A stretch of 64,000 bases of DNA from WHSW01 sp963846565 (GCA_963846565.1 CAWJWL010000001.1:186001-250000), one strand, 5' to 3'. Shown: positions 51,004 to 59,378, counted from the first letter of the stretch. Notes: a model not told the origin generated them from the letters alone. Translations and numbers: made by a program.

Positions 51004-52662
51004 GTGGCCTCAAAGTACGATCGGTTCTGGGCAGCACAGGCGGGGGTGCTACGCGACCTTGTCGAGGATGCTGCCGGGGGTCGCTCAGCAGCCGCACATC
51101 TGCCGTCGATCGCCGAGTTTGGCCACAGGGCCTCCTGGGCTGGCTCAGCTTCGGTACGGCGCTCAGAAGTTGTTAAGGCGAGCATGGCGCACATGGTCGC
51201 GTTGGCCCGCTTGGTCGCGGCCTTAGGGCTCTGCGAGTCCCGGTCCGACGAGACGTTCGTCTTCTCGATGAACTCTGCCTGCAGGCTGACTGTCCGCACA
51301 CAAGCCGAAGCACCGGTTACGGCTCTCAACTCGGGCGGAAGTCGTGCCGAGCCGCCGAGCGAGCCCGGAGCCCGGCCTTTCCTCAGCGTTCGCCGACCCG
51401 TCGATGCGACACGTGCCTGCGAGGCGATTCATGCCGCAGTGATGAGACTCCCGAGGTACACCGCGCCGAGCGAAGTTTCGTGTTCTAACGGTCTGTACTT
51501 CTTCTTCGAGTCTGGCGAGAACAGCTCCCACGGCCGCCCGCGCATCACGCGGATCGGGAACCACCCTCGGAGACAGGGAGGGCTCGTACGAAGACTCGGA
51601 GACCACTACGCGACTCGGCCCGATGCGAAAAACGGCAGTGTCTTCCGCCGGTATCTCGGAGGCGCCTTGCTCCGGCGAGACGGAATCGAAGGCTGCCTCG
51701 CGCCGGCCGCAGGCCTTGGGCACTGGGAGATGCAGGGCGGGTCGGAGTGCGCACGTTGTGTTGGCTACGAGGAGATGGTCACCGCGTGCTTGCGTTCCAG
51801 CTTCACCTTCGCCTGCGTGCGAATAGAGGACCAGGAGCTGCGAAACGATCTCGAGCGCCGCCTGATCGCCTGTGTCGCGCAATGCACGAAATGCCAGCCG
51901 TCGGCGAGGTGGCTGGGGTTACGGACCTATCCCGAAAACGTTCGCTCAAGTGGTCTCTGGAACAGCAATCACGTGAACGGTCCCTGCACCACGGACGCGG
52001 ACATCAAGACGTTTCGGGAGCTCGCACAGCAATCGGACCCGGCCGACGATCTTTCCGACACGCTGCTCTTGATCCCGTGCAGCGCGGGCAAGAAGGGCGC
52101 ACGGCGCGTGCCGCTGCCGCCCCGCTCGATAGCCGACGTCCTCGGACCACAAGCTGCGGGGGACCTTGCCGACGGGAGGTCCGAGACTTTCAACCGTGCG
52201 CGACTGGACCCAGCCTCGGAACGCGTGCCGGCGGTGCTTCGTTACAGCGGCCAGCCCTACGCGACCGTCGGCGTGGTTGATGGGCTCCTCAATGCCATCA
52301 TGCGCGGGCTTCACGTGCTGATCGTGTCCGGTGGCTACGGGGTTGTGCGCGCAGAGGAACCCATCCAGTACTACGAGGCGCAGATGAAGCAAACGCTGAG
52401 CATCTGGCGCCCTCGGTTTCCCATCATCTTGCGCGACTACGTGGAGCAGAACCGGATCGCCCGAACGTTTGGCACGTTCTCTCGCGAGTACGCGAATGCC
52501 GTGCCCGATCATCTGTCAGCCGAGGACTGGCGGGCCGTTCCGAACTATCGGGACCTCGACAGCCCCCCCGTCAGGGCGGTTCCCAAGCGCGTTGCCGAGA
52601 ACGTGCTCGAGTTCCTCGCGGAGCGCCACAACCAGCCGGGCAACGACTGGGTCAGAACCTGA
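51004..52662 (+). CDS. GIY-YIG nuclease fused to a C-terminal YaaA/DUF6884-like domain
   Basis: About 552 residues from GTG 51004; the frame is open to 50692, but that part is the arm-repeat region. Residues 1-95 form a small helical/strand domain (KYDRFWAAQAGVLRDLVE, ASMAHMVALARLV). Residues 160-335 look like a GIY-YIG nuclease: NGLYFFFESGE and RITRIGNHP for the two strand motifs, RRLGDHY with SVFRRYLGGALLR, the catalytic-type Glu in LERRLI and the late SGLWNSNHV. Residues 350-552 begin LLLIPCSAGKKG and continue LNAIMRGLHVLIVSGGYG, as in YaaA/DUF6884 proteins. It is first cargo gene of the element. A DNA-targeting defence or modification role is inferred. Confidence 0.6.
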   Translation: MASKYDRFWAAQAGVLRDLVEDAAGGRSAAAHLPSIAEFGHRASWAGSASVRRSEVVKASMAHMVALARLVAALGLCESRSDETFVFSMNSACRLTVRTQAEAPVTALNSGGSRAEPPSEPGARPFLSVRRPVDATRACEAIHAAVMRLPRYTAPSEVSCSNGLYFFFESGENSSHGRPRITRIGNHPRRQGGLVRRLGDHYATRPDAKNGSVFRRYLGGALLRRDGIEGCLAPAAGLGHWEMQGGSECARCVGYEEMVTACLRSSFTFACVRIEDQELRNDLERRLIACVAQCTKCQPSARWLGLRTYPENVRSSGLWNSNHVNGPCTTDADIKTFRELAQQSDPADDLSDTLLLIPCSAGKKGARRVPLPPRSIADVLGPQAAGDLADGRSETFNRARLDPASERVPAVLRYSGQPYATVGVVDGLLNAIMRGLHVLIVSGGYGVVRAEEPIQYYEAQMKQTLSIWRPRFPIILRDYVEQNRIARTFGTFSREYANAVPDHLSAEDWRAVPNYRDLDSPPVRAVPKRVAENVLEFLAERHNQPGNDWVRT

Positions 52663-53035
52663 TCCTCATCCTTCCCAACCGCCTGCCGACCTCGGTCGTT
52701 CCGCTCCAACGCCCGCGCGCGCGACTGCCTTCAACCCGAATTCCGGTGACCGCCGGCGAGCACGGATCGATCTCTCGTTCTCCCAGAGCACGCGGGGTGC
52801 TGGGCCAACCACGTCTTTGCCGTAGTCGCAACAACGTCACCCGCCGCGACGGTACCCGCACTCCCACCACGGATCACTCGTACCCGGGGCCGAACACGCA
52901 TGCGCGTCCTTCGGCCACGACTCAGTCGACGGGGCGAGCTCACCGCGCGCCTCCTCGTCGCGCAAGGCGGGAGCCATGAACCCTGCGCGAGCGCAGAAGC
53001 GGTTGTTCGTACACGCAATCAGCGTGTTGGGTCGC
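52663..53035. other. Gap between convergent cargo genes
   Basis: No credible reading frame or strong hairpin was recognised in these 373 bases between the GIY-YIG fusion (plus strand) and the DarT-like gene (minus strand). It may be the remains of a small gene. Confidence 0.4.
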
Positions 53036-53872
53036 TCAGCACCAAGGATCTGAGTCAGTCTCATCGTTGGACGGATCGTCTGGGTCCTCCGGGAGCGAGC
53101 TCAACAACCGACCGCGGCCCTCCCCGTAAAGCTGCTCGTAGAGGTCCGGCTCCTGGTCTTCCTCATCGACGAGCTCTTCGTCGACCGCCTCGAGGTCGAG
53201 AGGTGCGAGCCCTTGGGGGTCGACCGACGCAAGCCGCACCGTTTCGCGACGCTGATCGACACCCTGTCGAACCTCCGGCCGGACAGTTGGCCGGTACCAG
53301 GGTGGGAAGTGTGGCCTCGGACCCGCAGGCCAGTCGGCAACGACCTTAACCACGGGTCCGGCGTCACGGCGCACGAAGTCTGCCCAGCGCTCGTAGGCCG
53401 GTTGATCGGGAAGTGTGACCAGTTTCAGTCCGCTGAGCGGAAGCGCTTCGGGGATGAGCAGCTCGCCTTTTCGCCAGCGGCCGTCGGCAAGCAAATGGTC
53501 CATCGCCGTCGAGGGATCGACCGAACCATCGAGATACGGCGTCGCCTCTGGGGTGGCGCTGTTGTGCGGGCACGGGCGGACGTGTGGAAGGTCACCGACG
53601 GCGCGGGGATCGAAGCCGAGGATCACGGCCTCCTCGTCTGGAAACTGCGCCGAGAGGATGTCGTAGGACGGCATCAGCGAGACGCACACCAAATCTGCAC
53701 CAAGCAGATCGTTGACTCCCCAACCGTGTCGGGCGACCGGAGGCCTTCGAGCGTTCGGGCTCAGCAGCGCGGAGCTGGCGACGATGTCAGACAGCGAGCC
53801 GGTGCGGGTCACGTGATAAACGAGCTGACGGGCCGCCGCCAAGCGCCGGCCGAGCGACAGAGACTCGATCAC
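53036..53872 (-). CDS. DarT-like (DUF4433-type) ADP-ribosyltransferase
   Basis: A 278-residue protein. The N-terminal LVYHVTRTGSLSDIVASSAL resembles the NAD-binding start of DarT toxins (consensus HxTxxxNLxxI), followed by LLSPNARRPP and VCVSLMPSYDILS. The expected C-terminal catalytic Glu is found in KGELLIPEALPLSGL (compare the AEFLVxxxxPW pattern of DarT). DarT enzymes ADP-ribosylate bases in single-stranded DNA and serve as toxins and phage defence. The GTG start overlaps the stop of a NADAR-domain gene, a family of ADP-ribose-related glycohydrolases known to be paired with DarT-like toxins. The acidic C-terminal tail (DPDDPSNDETDSD) is unusual. Base specificity unknown. Confidence 0.6.
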   Translation of the reverse strand: MIESLSLGRRLAAARQLVYHVTRTGSLSDIVASSALLSPNARRPPVARHGWGVNDLLGADLVCVSLMPSYDILSAQFPDEEAVILGFDPRAVGDLPHVRPCPHNSATPEATPYLDGSVDPSTAMDHLLADGRWRKGELLIPEALPLSGLKLVTLPDQPAYERWADFVRRDAGPVVKVVADWPAGPRPHFPPWYRPTVRPEVRQGVDQRRETVRLASVDPQGLAPLDLEAVDEELVDEEDQEPDLYEQLYGEGRGRLLSSLPEDPDDPSNDETDSDPWC

Positions 53873-54323
53873 AGCGTGAGCGTCAGCTGTCTTTGCTCAG
53901 CGACGAGCTCGCGGCGCACCTGCTCGAGCGCGGAGCCAAGCAGGTTCTCCCCGGATCAGCCTCCCGTGGCGTCTCGCGCGCCCCACTCAAAGTCGTGCCG
54001 GCTGTCCTCGCGCAACGGACGGTCACCGGTCGCGAGAAGTGCCTTTCGGAAGCGCGGGATCTCAAACTTCGCTCGAAGCCCGCTGAGCATGACCTGAAGT
54101 TCACATCCTCCCAGTCGGATCGCAGCTTCACGGCGCGTCCCAAGCGCTTGGCATCGCGCGGCGTCGGCCGCCCGGCAATGCGCGCGTGATCCTGCGCGTT
54201 GCGCGTCTTTGCTGCCTGAAAGTAGTGCTCGACGGTCCGATACTCGCGCGGTTTGCCCGTGAACAAGTCGGAGCGCTCAAAAGGAGATACGACGAAGTTA
54301 CTCAGAGGCCCGCCGCGAAACAC
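53869..54323 (-). pseudogene. NADAR-domain protein (putative antitoxin), two lesions
   Basis: When the frames are joined, the product is about 150 residues with the NADAR hallmarks: FRGGPLSNFVVSPF, REYRTVEHYFQAAKT, KRLGRAVKLRSDWEDV, then MLSGLRAKFEIPRFRKALLA, SRHDFEWGARD and GENLLGSALEQVRRELV. The first frame is left near 54086 (one base missing between VNF and MLSG), and a TGA (53956-53958) interrupts the second part. The restored frame ends with a TGA that overlaps the DarT-like start, a tight toxin-antitoxin arrangement with the antitoxin first. GTG 54323 is the likely start. As written, the antitoxin would be non-functional. Confidence 0.65.
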
Positions 54324-54595
54324 AACCGAATGGGTGGGGGATCTCCACGCTGACGAACGGGTGGTCGCGCCGCGAGACGGAGGAGGGCTGGGCGCTCCCG
54401 GCTGGCGCAGCTCGCGCAAGGCAGGAGTGACGCGACGCCTGCGGCGCTGCGTTGAGGTGGGATGATCGGTGGCGATGGAGGCATTCCGCGAGACCAGGCT
54501 GCGGCGGTCGCGGCGCCAAGCCGTGACGATCGGCCGGGCGATCCGCGCCGGACGGGCGCGCGCCAAGGCGGCGCCGCAGCAGGCGGCGCAAGTCA
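54324..54595. other. Divergent intergenic region of the NADAR-DarT unit
   Basis: Presumably holds the promoters of the NADAR-DarT unit and the gene at 54596. Short frames exist in both directions (for example MEAFRETRLRRSRRQAV on the plus strand from 54475), but none has family resemblance. No strong palindrome was noticed. Confidence 0.35.
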
Positions 54596-55636
54596 ATGGC
54601 GTGTGCCCGGCGCGACCTGGTCGGTCAAGTGGCGGCGGAGGTGCAGCTTGTCGAGATCCCGGTCAACCGGCCGCCGTGGACGAACACTCGCCTGCGGGCG
54701 GCCGCCGGGGATCAACTGACGTGGCTGGCGTGGGGCTTCGCGTACGTCGTCCGGCCACTTGGGATCGGTGCCGGGCCGCCGAACCTGCTGCACGGCCGAA
54801 TCGGTGACGGCGCGGTCCATGCAAGCGCGCGCGACACCTGCACGTTCACGGCGGGCGGAGACGGCACCCTCGAGCTTGGGAGCATTTTCCCGGGCGAGAT
54901 GCGAGCGGACGGATCGATCGCGACGGATCGGACGCCTTATCGCATGATGAGAGGCAGCCTGGTCACGGTGGTCGCACGCTGGGCGCCGGGAACCGACCCA
55001 CGTGAGGCGCTCGAGGCCGTCGCCGCCCGCGATCCGTCTGGGCTATGCGCCGCTGAGGCCGCACGGCTCGCCGACCCGCCCAAGCCGCCGCCGGGATGGG
55101 ACCCCCACCCGCTCCTCGCCCCGTCGGAGGTCTACGAGCCTTCAGACCGGGGGATCGCCATCCAGGTCCACGAGACCGTTGGCATCGTGCGCCGACCGGC
55201 GGAAGCGGCGCTGACTTCGACGCTGCGACTGCGATGGTCGTGGCGACTCGACGCGCTGCCGTCCGAGCTCCCGGAAGACACGCCGCTCACGCACGACTAC
55301 CTCAGCGTCGGCCTGGAGTTCGACGACGGCCAAGACCTCACGTGGCATTGGAGCTGCGCGCTCCCCGAGGGCTTTGCGTATCGCTGCCCGCTCGACCACT
55401 GGCGCCATCGCGAGACGCACGTCGTCGCACGCAGCGGAATCGCGGACCTCGGCCGCTGGGTCGACGAGGAGCGCTCAGTGCTCGCGGATCACGAGGTGGC
55501 GATCGGCGGGCCGCCGCCGGCGCGCGTCGTTCGTGCATGGCTGATCTCGGTCGCCTTTTTCCAGCGCGGCGAGGGCCGGGGCGAGTTCGGGCGCATCGAG
55601 TTGGTCGACGGCGATGAGACGGTCCACGTGCTCTGA
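54596..55636 (+). CDS. Hypothetical protein, two beta-rich regions (DUF3047-like C-terminus)
   Basis: 346 residues without a signal peptide. Residues 15-120 (VNRPPWTNTRLRAAAGDQLT, WLAWGFAYVV, GEMRADGSI) resemble the galactose-binding PA-IL-like beta sandwich. Residues 195-346 (LRLRWSWRLDALPSELPEDT, FDDGQDLTWHWSCALPEGFA, EFGRIELVDGDE) resemble DUF3047 domains. Both assignments are weak. The true start is uncertain because coding-like sequence continues upstream in another frame. It is cargo of the element, divergent from the NADAR gene; a role in recognising a carbohydrate or phage component would be speculation. Confidence 0.5.
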   Translation: MACARRDLVGQVAAEVQLVEIPVNRPPWTNTRLRAAAGDQLTWLAWGFAYVVRPLGIGAGPPNLLHGRIGDGAVHASARDTCTFTAGGDGTLELGSIFPGEMRADGSIATDRTPYRMMRGSLVTVVARWAPGTDPREALEAVAARDPSGLCAAEAARLADPPKPPPGWDPHPLLAPSEVYEPSDRGIAIQVHETVGIVRRPAEAALTSTLRLRWSWRLDALPSELPEDTPLTHDYLSVGLEFDDGQDLTWHWSCALPEGFAYRCPLDHWRHRETHVVARSGIADLGRWVDEERSVLADHEVAIGGPPPARVVRAWLISVAFFQRGEGRGEFGRIELVDGDETVHVL

Positions 55637-55816
55637 GCGTCGAAGACGGGCTCAAGCGGCAGCAACGCTCGAGGTCGACACCGCAGGCTTCTCCTTCCGC
55701 GTGCCTGCAGACAGGCCAGCGGTGCTCCTCATCGCGCGAGGGAGTAGCAAAGGGCCGAGGCCGACGAGGAGTTACACCACTTCAGGCGACTTGACTCCTC
55801 AAGGTTGGTTGCTGCC

Positions 55817-56239
55817 TCAGCCGTCCTGCTCGAAACTTGCACGGGCCCTATCGACGTCGTAGTGCCACTCGATCCTGAGGATCCGATCGTCCCGGAACGT
55901 AAAGACCGCGCCTGTGGACGGTCCCACGGCCTGGGCGCCGCTCGCAGCGCCCCGTGCGTGGACGCGGGTGCGAGCGAACACGCGATCCTCGCCCTCCTGC
56001 AGCTCCTCAATCTCGACGATCGCCCCAGCTCCGGCTCCCGCGAAGATGTTCTCCAGGACCGTGCGCATTCCGGCGACGCCCTTGCGCGTGCCGCGCTCAA
56101 GCGCGTCCTCCGGGTTGATCCACTCGATCTCCGGGTCCCAGAGCTCCTCCACTCCAGTCGCAATCGCCTCATCGACGGACTTGCAGGAGTTCAGCACCTC
56201 CATGACGCGGCGCACGATCTTCTCGTTCGGACCAGCCAC
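55817..56239 (-). CDS. SnoaL-like NTF2-fold protein (element cargo)
   Basis: A 140-residue NTF2-fold protein: EKIVRRVMEVLNSCKSVDEA, ELWDPEIEWINPEDALERGT, GVAGMRTVLENIFAG and FTFRDDRILRIEWHYDVDRA are typical of SnoaL-like proteins. The start is GTG 56239. It sits alone on the minus strand between the beta-rich protein and the long inverted repeats. It is the fourth NTF2-like protein in the window, and the only one inside the tRNA-Cys element. Confidence 0.75.
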   Translation of the reverse strand: MAGPNEKIVRRVMEVLNSCKSVDEAIATGVEELWDPEIEWINPEDALERGTRKGVAGMRTVLENIFAGAGAGAIVEIEELQEGEDRVFARTRVHARGAASGAQAVGPSTGAVFTFRDDRILRIEWHYDVDRARASFEQDG

Positions 56240-56453
56240 GGGTTAAGTATCTGACTCGGGCCGAACTTCTCCTGAGTGCAGAGCGGAGCGCCCGGACGAG
56301 CGAAGGGGGTCAAAAATGCTCCGGCCAACTCCAATCAGGTAGGCCACGTTCGAACTCGTGGCGCACTTCTCCTTTCGCGTGAAAGGAGCCGCGACCCGAG
56401 GCGTTGAGGCCACTGCGACCGGCGTTCGCCCCCCGGGATTTGCCCCCGGTTTC

Positions 56454-56478
56454 ACCCCCGGTATCGGCTACCGGGGGT
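56454..56478. repeat. Perfect 10-bp inverted repeat
   Basis: ACCCCCGGTA-TCGGC-TACCGGGGGT. A very stable hairpin between the SnoaL-like gene and the excisionase. It lacks a T-tract on either side. Confidence 0.6.
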
Positions 56479-56520
56479 AGCCCTCCGCAATCCAAGCGAT
56501 CGAGCCAGATCTGACGCTCC

Positions 56521-56575
56521 GCCACAGCCGACCCCGCCCCCACCACGATGTGGAGTGGACGGGGTCGGCTGTGGC
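56521..56575. repeat. Perfect 16-bp inverted repeat upstream of the excisionase
   Basis: GCCACAGCCGACCCCG (56521-56536) is exactly complementary to CGGGGTCGGCTGTGGC (56560-56575), with a 23-base loop. It lies between cargo and recombination genes, about 150 bases before the excisionase. A terminator insulating int/xis, a replication or nicking site, or the remnant of a small insertion are possible. Confidence 0.65.
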
Positions 56576-56727
56576 TGCGCTGGGCGGGTGGAGGACAGCT
56601 GGAAGCGGCAGGTGGGTGGAGCGGTTGGCGTGGACTCTTCGGGCGGTTTGGCGTCTAGGTAGATGATGGAGGTCGTCGAGGAGCGGCGTGAGACGGTGGG
56701 GATGGGTTCGAGCGAGGTCGGGTGGTC

Positions 56728-56952
56728 ATGGCAGTCTCGGTAGGCGGACAGAGGCGATCGGTTCAGAGGGTCGCGCTGACGAGGGTGGAGGCTGCGGAAG
56801 CCCTCGGGATCTCGATGGATTCGTTCGAGCGCTACGTCCAGCCCGAGGTGCGCGTGATCCGTCGCGGGCGGATGCGGCTGATCCCGGTCGGCGACCTCGA
56901 GCGCTGGGCCGACGAGAACGCGGCGCTGACGCTCGATCGGACAGTCCGGTGA
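56728..56952 (+). CDS. Excisionase-like helix-turn-helix protein (Xis)
   Basis: A 74-residue protein with an excisionase/MerR-like winged helix: ALTRVEAAEALGISMDSFER followed by RGRMRLIPVGDLERWADENA. This is the usual pattern of integrase-linked directionality factors in actinobacterial elements. It starts 272 bases before the integrase on the same strand, inside the element. It probably binds near the arm sites and favours excision, and may repress its own promoter. Confidence 0.82.
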   Translation: MAVSVGGQRRSVQRVALTRVEAAEALGISMDSFERYVQPEVRVIRRGRMRLIPVGDLERWADENAALTLDRTVR

Positions 56953-56999
56953 CGCGCCTAGTCTCGGCTCCGACGAGGAGTCGCGCGAGAGGAGGACCG

Positions 57000-58169
57000 A
57001 TGGCCGCCGGGATCGTGAAGAGGCATTCGAAGGGCTGCTGCTCGGAGCAGCGACGGCCAGGGCTGCAACTGCGTCGCCGGCTATGAGGCGTGGGTCTACT
57101 CGCCGCGCGACGGCAAGAAGATCCGCCGCACGTTCTCGAGCTACGCGGAGGCGCGCTCTTGGCGAGCCGATGCCAAGCGCCAAATCGACCACGGGGCCCT
57201 ACGTGCCCCAAGCCAGCAGACGCTCCGTGAGGCGGCGACGGCTTGGCTCGACGGCGCGGAGAGGGGCGAGGTCCGCAATCGCTCCGGCGACCCCTACAAG
57301 CCATCGACGCTTCGCGGCTATCGCCAGGCGCTCGAGGAGCGGGTCCTGCCGCTGATCGGCGGCGAGAAGCTGAGCGCGATCACGACCTACGACCTCCAGC
57401 TGCTGGTCGATCGCTGGCACGCCGAGAACCACTCGGCGTCGACCCTGCGCAACACGATCAAGCCGCTGCAGGCGATCTACCGCCGCGCGAAGTCTCGGGG
57501 CGGCCTGCCGGTCAACCCGACGCAGGACCTGGAGCTGCCGGCGCCACGGGCCCGCAAGGTCGAGATCGTCGCGCCCGAGATCGCGGCCGAGCTGCTCGCC
57601 GCGCTGCCGATCGCCGATCAGGCGGTGTGGGGGACGGCCCTCTACGCCGGCCTTCGCTACGGCGAGCTCCGGGCGCTGCGCTGGAACGCGGTCGACTTCG
57701 TCGCCGGCACCGTCGCGGTTCGCGAGTCGTGGGATCCGAAGGCCGGGCTCGATCGATCCGAAGACGCGGACCTCGATGCGCTCGGTGCCGATGCCCGACC
57801 GCCTGCGCGAGCTGCTGCTCGATCGCCGGCTGGACGCGCCGAACGCGCCGGGGAGCGCGCTCGCCTTCGGTCGCGACGGACGCGGAGCCCTTCCACGCGG
57901 CGACGCTGTACCGGCGCGCCGACTCCGCCTGGAGTGCGGCGGGCCTGGAGGAGCGGCTGCGCCTGCACCAGGCGAGGCACACCTACGCCTCGTTCATGAT
58001 CGCCGCCGGGGTCAACGCCAAGGCGCTCGCGCAGTACATGGGCCACTCGTCGATCAAGCTGACGTTCGACCTCTACGGGCATCTGATGCCGGGGTCGGAG
58101 CGCGAGGCGGCTCGGTTGCTCGACGCGTTCCTGGAGGAGGCGGGCTCTCCGATCGATCTCCCGGGGTAG
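57000..58169 (+). pseudogene. int: Tyrosine integrase, interrupted by three frameshifts
   Basis: The repaired protein has about 385 residues. N-terminus MAAGIVKRHSKGC, then after a shift near 57045 CNCVAGYEAWVYSPRDGKK and an arm/core-binding region (LREAATAWLDGAERGEV, LRNTIKPLQAIYRRAKSRGG), the catalytic Arg in YAGLRYGELRALRW, a second shift near 57745 into SIDPKTRTSMRSVPMPDRLR, a third near 57880 into EPFHAATLYRRADSAW, and the C-terminal HQARHTYASFMIAAGVNAKA with LAQYMGHSSI and the nucleophile Tyr in FDLYGHLMP. All catalytic residues survive, but no single frame encodes them. Either inactive or affected by assembly indels. Confidence 0.85.
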
Positions 58170-58210
58170 GCGCCTCTGATTCCCAGCGGGCGTCGGACGG
58201 GCGTCGGGAA

Positions 58211-58279
58211 TAGTGGTAATGCCGCGATAATAGTGATAATCCATGACGCGATTATCACTACTAGCTAGGCTGTTATCAC
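58211..58279. promoter_or_regulatory. 20-bp-periodic operator array upstream of fic
   Basis: TAGTGGTAAT (58211), TAGTGATAAT (58231), the inverted ATTATCACTA (58251) and TTATCAC (58273) are spaced about 20 bp apart, ending just before the fic ATG at 58281. The middle pair is a perfect 10-bp inverted repeat with a 10-bp spacer. The AT-rich block is conspicuous in this GC-rich sequence. Two-turn phasing puts all half-sites on one DNA face. The winged-helix tail of the Fic protein is the obvious candidate for binding. Confidence 0.65.
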
Positions 58280-58280
58280 C

Positions 58281-59138
58281 ATGAAGAGCTTCGTTGACCT
58301 CAAGCGGACGTTCGACGGTCAGCCGGCGGACATCGGTGTTCTGCTGCAACGGATCGATGTCGGCCGCGGTCGAGAGGAGCTGTTCGCAGACCAGGCGCCT
58401 CAGTTGCTCAAGGCCCTGGCGGACCAAAGTCGTATCGAGTCGATTCGGGCTTCGAGCGCGATCGAAGGAGTCGACGTGCCCGACAATCGGGCGGAGAAAC
58501 TGGCCAACGTGCCTGAGTTGCGCTTCCGGAATCGCAACGAGAAGGAGTTCGCCGGCTACCGCGACGCGGTCGACTACGTGGTCCGCTCAGACACGTGGGA
58601 GTACCCGACCGTCGGGCTGGCTCTTCATCTTCACCGCCTCCTCTATCGCCACACCGATGGCCGCGGCGGGTATCTCAAGGACGAAGACAACGAGATCTCC
58701 GACCGGGACGAGCACGGGCGGCGCTTCACGGTGTTCCATCCCGTTGAGTATCGAGAGACGCCGTTCTACATCGACGAGCTCATGGCCCGTTACCGCGAGG
58801 CCAGCGAGAACCAGGTCGCCCATCCCCTCGTCCTCGTCGCGGCGTTCATCGTCGACTTCCTAGCCATCCACCCGGTCATCGACGGCAACGGGCGCGTGGC
58901 GAGGCTCCTGACTGCCCATGAGCTGCTCCGACTCGACTACGGAGTAATCCGCTACGTGAGCATCGAGCAGCGCATCTTTGAAACCAAGAACTCGTACTAC
59001 ACCGCGCTTGAGGCCTCGCAACGCGACTGGCACGACGGTCACCATTCAATCTGGCCATGGACCAAGTACTTGCTCGAGGTGCTGACCAGGCCTATGACGA
59101 CTTCGAAGCCAGGGTCGCTGCAGCGGGCTCCGGTATGA
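58281..59138 (+). CDS. Class II Fic-domain AMPylase-like protein
   Basis: As written, 285 residues. The Fic core motif HPVIDGNGRVAR (residues about 197-208) has the catalytic His, the Pro, the acidic residue and the anion-binding GNGR. The N-terminal SSAIEG (residues 58-63) fits the inhibitory [S/T]xxxE[G/N] helix, so it is an autoinhibited class II member. Such proteins transfer AMP to target proteins and are found as toxins or housekeeping modifiers. The C-terminal winged helix follows out of frame (59085-59339). It is the last gene of the element, behind a periodic operator. Confidence 0.88.
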   Translation: MKSFVDLKRTFDGQPADIGVLLQRIDVGRGREELFADQAPQLLKALADQSRIESIRASSAIEGVDVPDNRAEKLANVPELRFRNRNEKEFAGYRDAVDYVVRSDTWEYPTVGLALHLHRLLYRHTDGRGGYLKDEDNEISDRDEHGRRFTVFHPVEYRETPFYIDELMARYREASENQVAHPLVLVAAFIVDFLAIHPVIDGNGRVARLLTAHELLRLDYGVIRYVSIEQRIFETKNSYYTALEASQRDWHDGHHSIWPWTKYLLEVLTRPMTTSKPGSLQRAPV

Positions 59139-59339
59139 GTAGCGGAGCGGGTCCGCCACCACGTCCTCAACGTAGGACCAGAGCGATTCACCTTCCGCGA
59201 GGCGACGGCGGCCCTGCCGGGTATCAGCGCGCCGACCATTCGCGATGCGTTGACCGCCTTGCGCAACGAGGGCCTTCTAAGAAGTGAAGGACGAGGCGCT
59301 GGCGCGATTTGGATCCGGACTGCTGCAGCGGACGCCTGA
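59085..59339 (+). pseudogene. Out-of-frame winged-helix tail of the Fic protein
   Basis: After a shift near 59088 the reading continues AYDDFEARVAAAGSGMSSGA. After a second shift near 59140 it gives ERVRHHVLNVGPERFTFREA and ALPGISAPTIRDALTALRNE, a winged helix usual at the C-terminus of Fic proteins, ending at TGA 59339. As written the Fic protein ends at 59138 in an unrelated tail and would lack this DNA-binding part. Confidence 0.7.
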
Positions 59340-59378
59340 GTCTCCGGACGTTAGAGGCCGATTAGGCCCGGCTCGATT

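Noticed and set aside
57243..58169. Integrase as a single intact 308-residue protein
   Set aside because: Only its last third is integrase-like in that frame; the catalytic Arg region and N-terminus lie in other frames.
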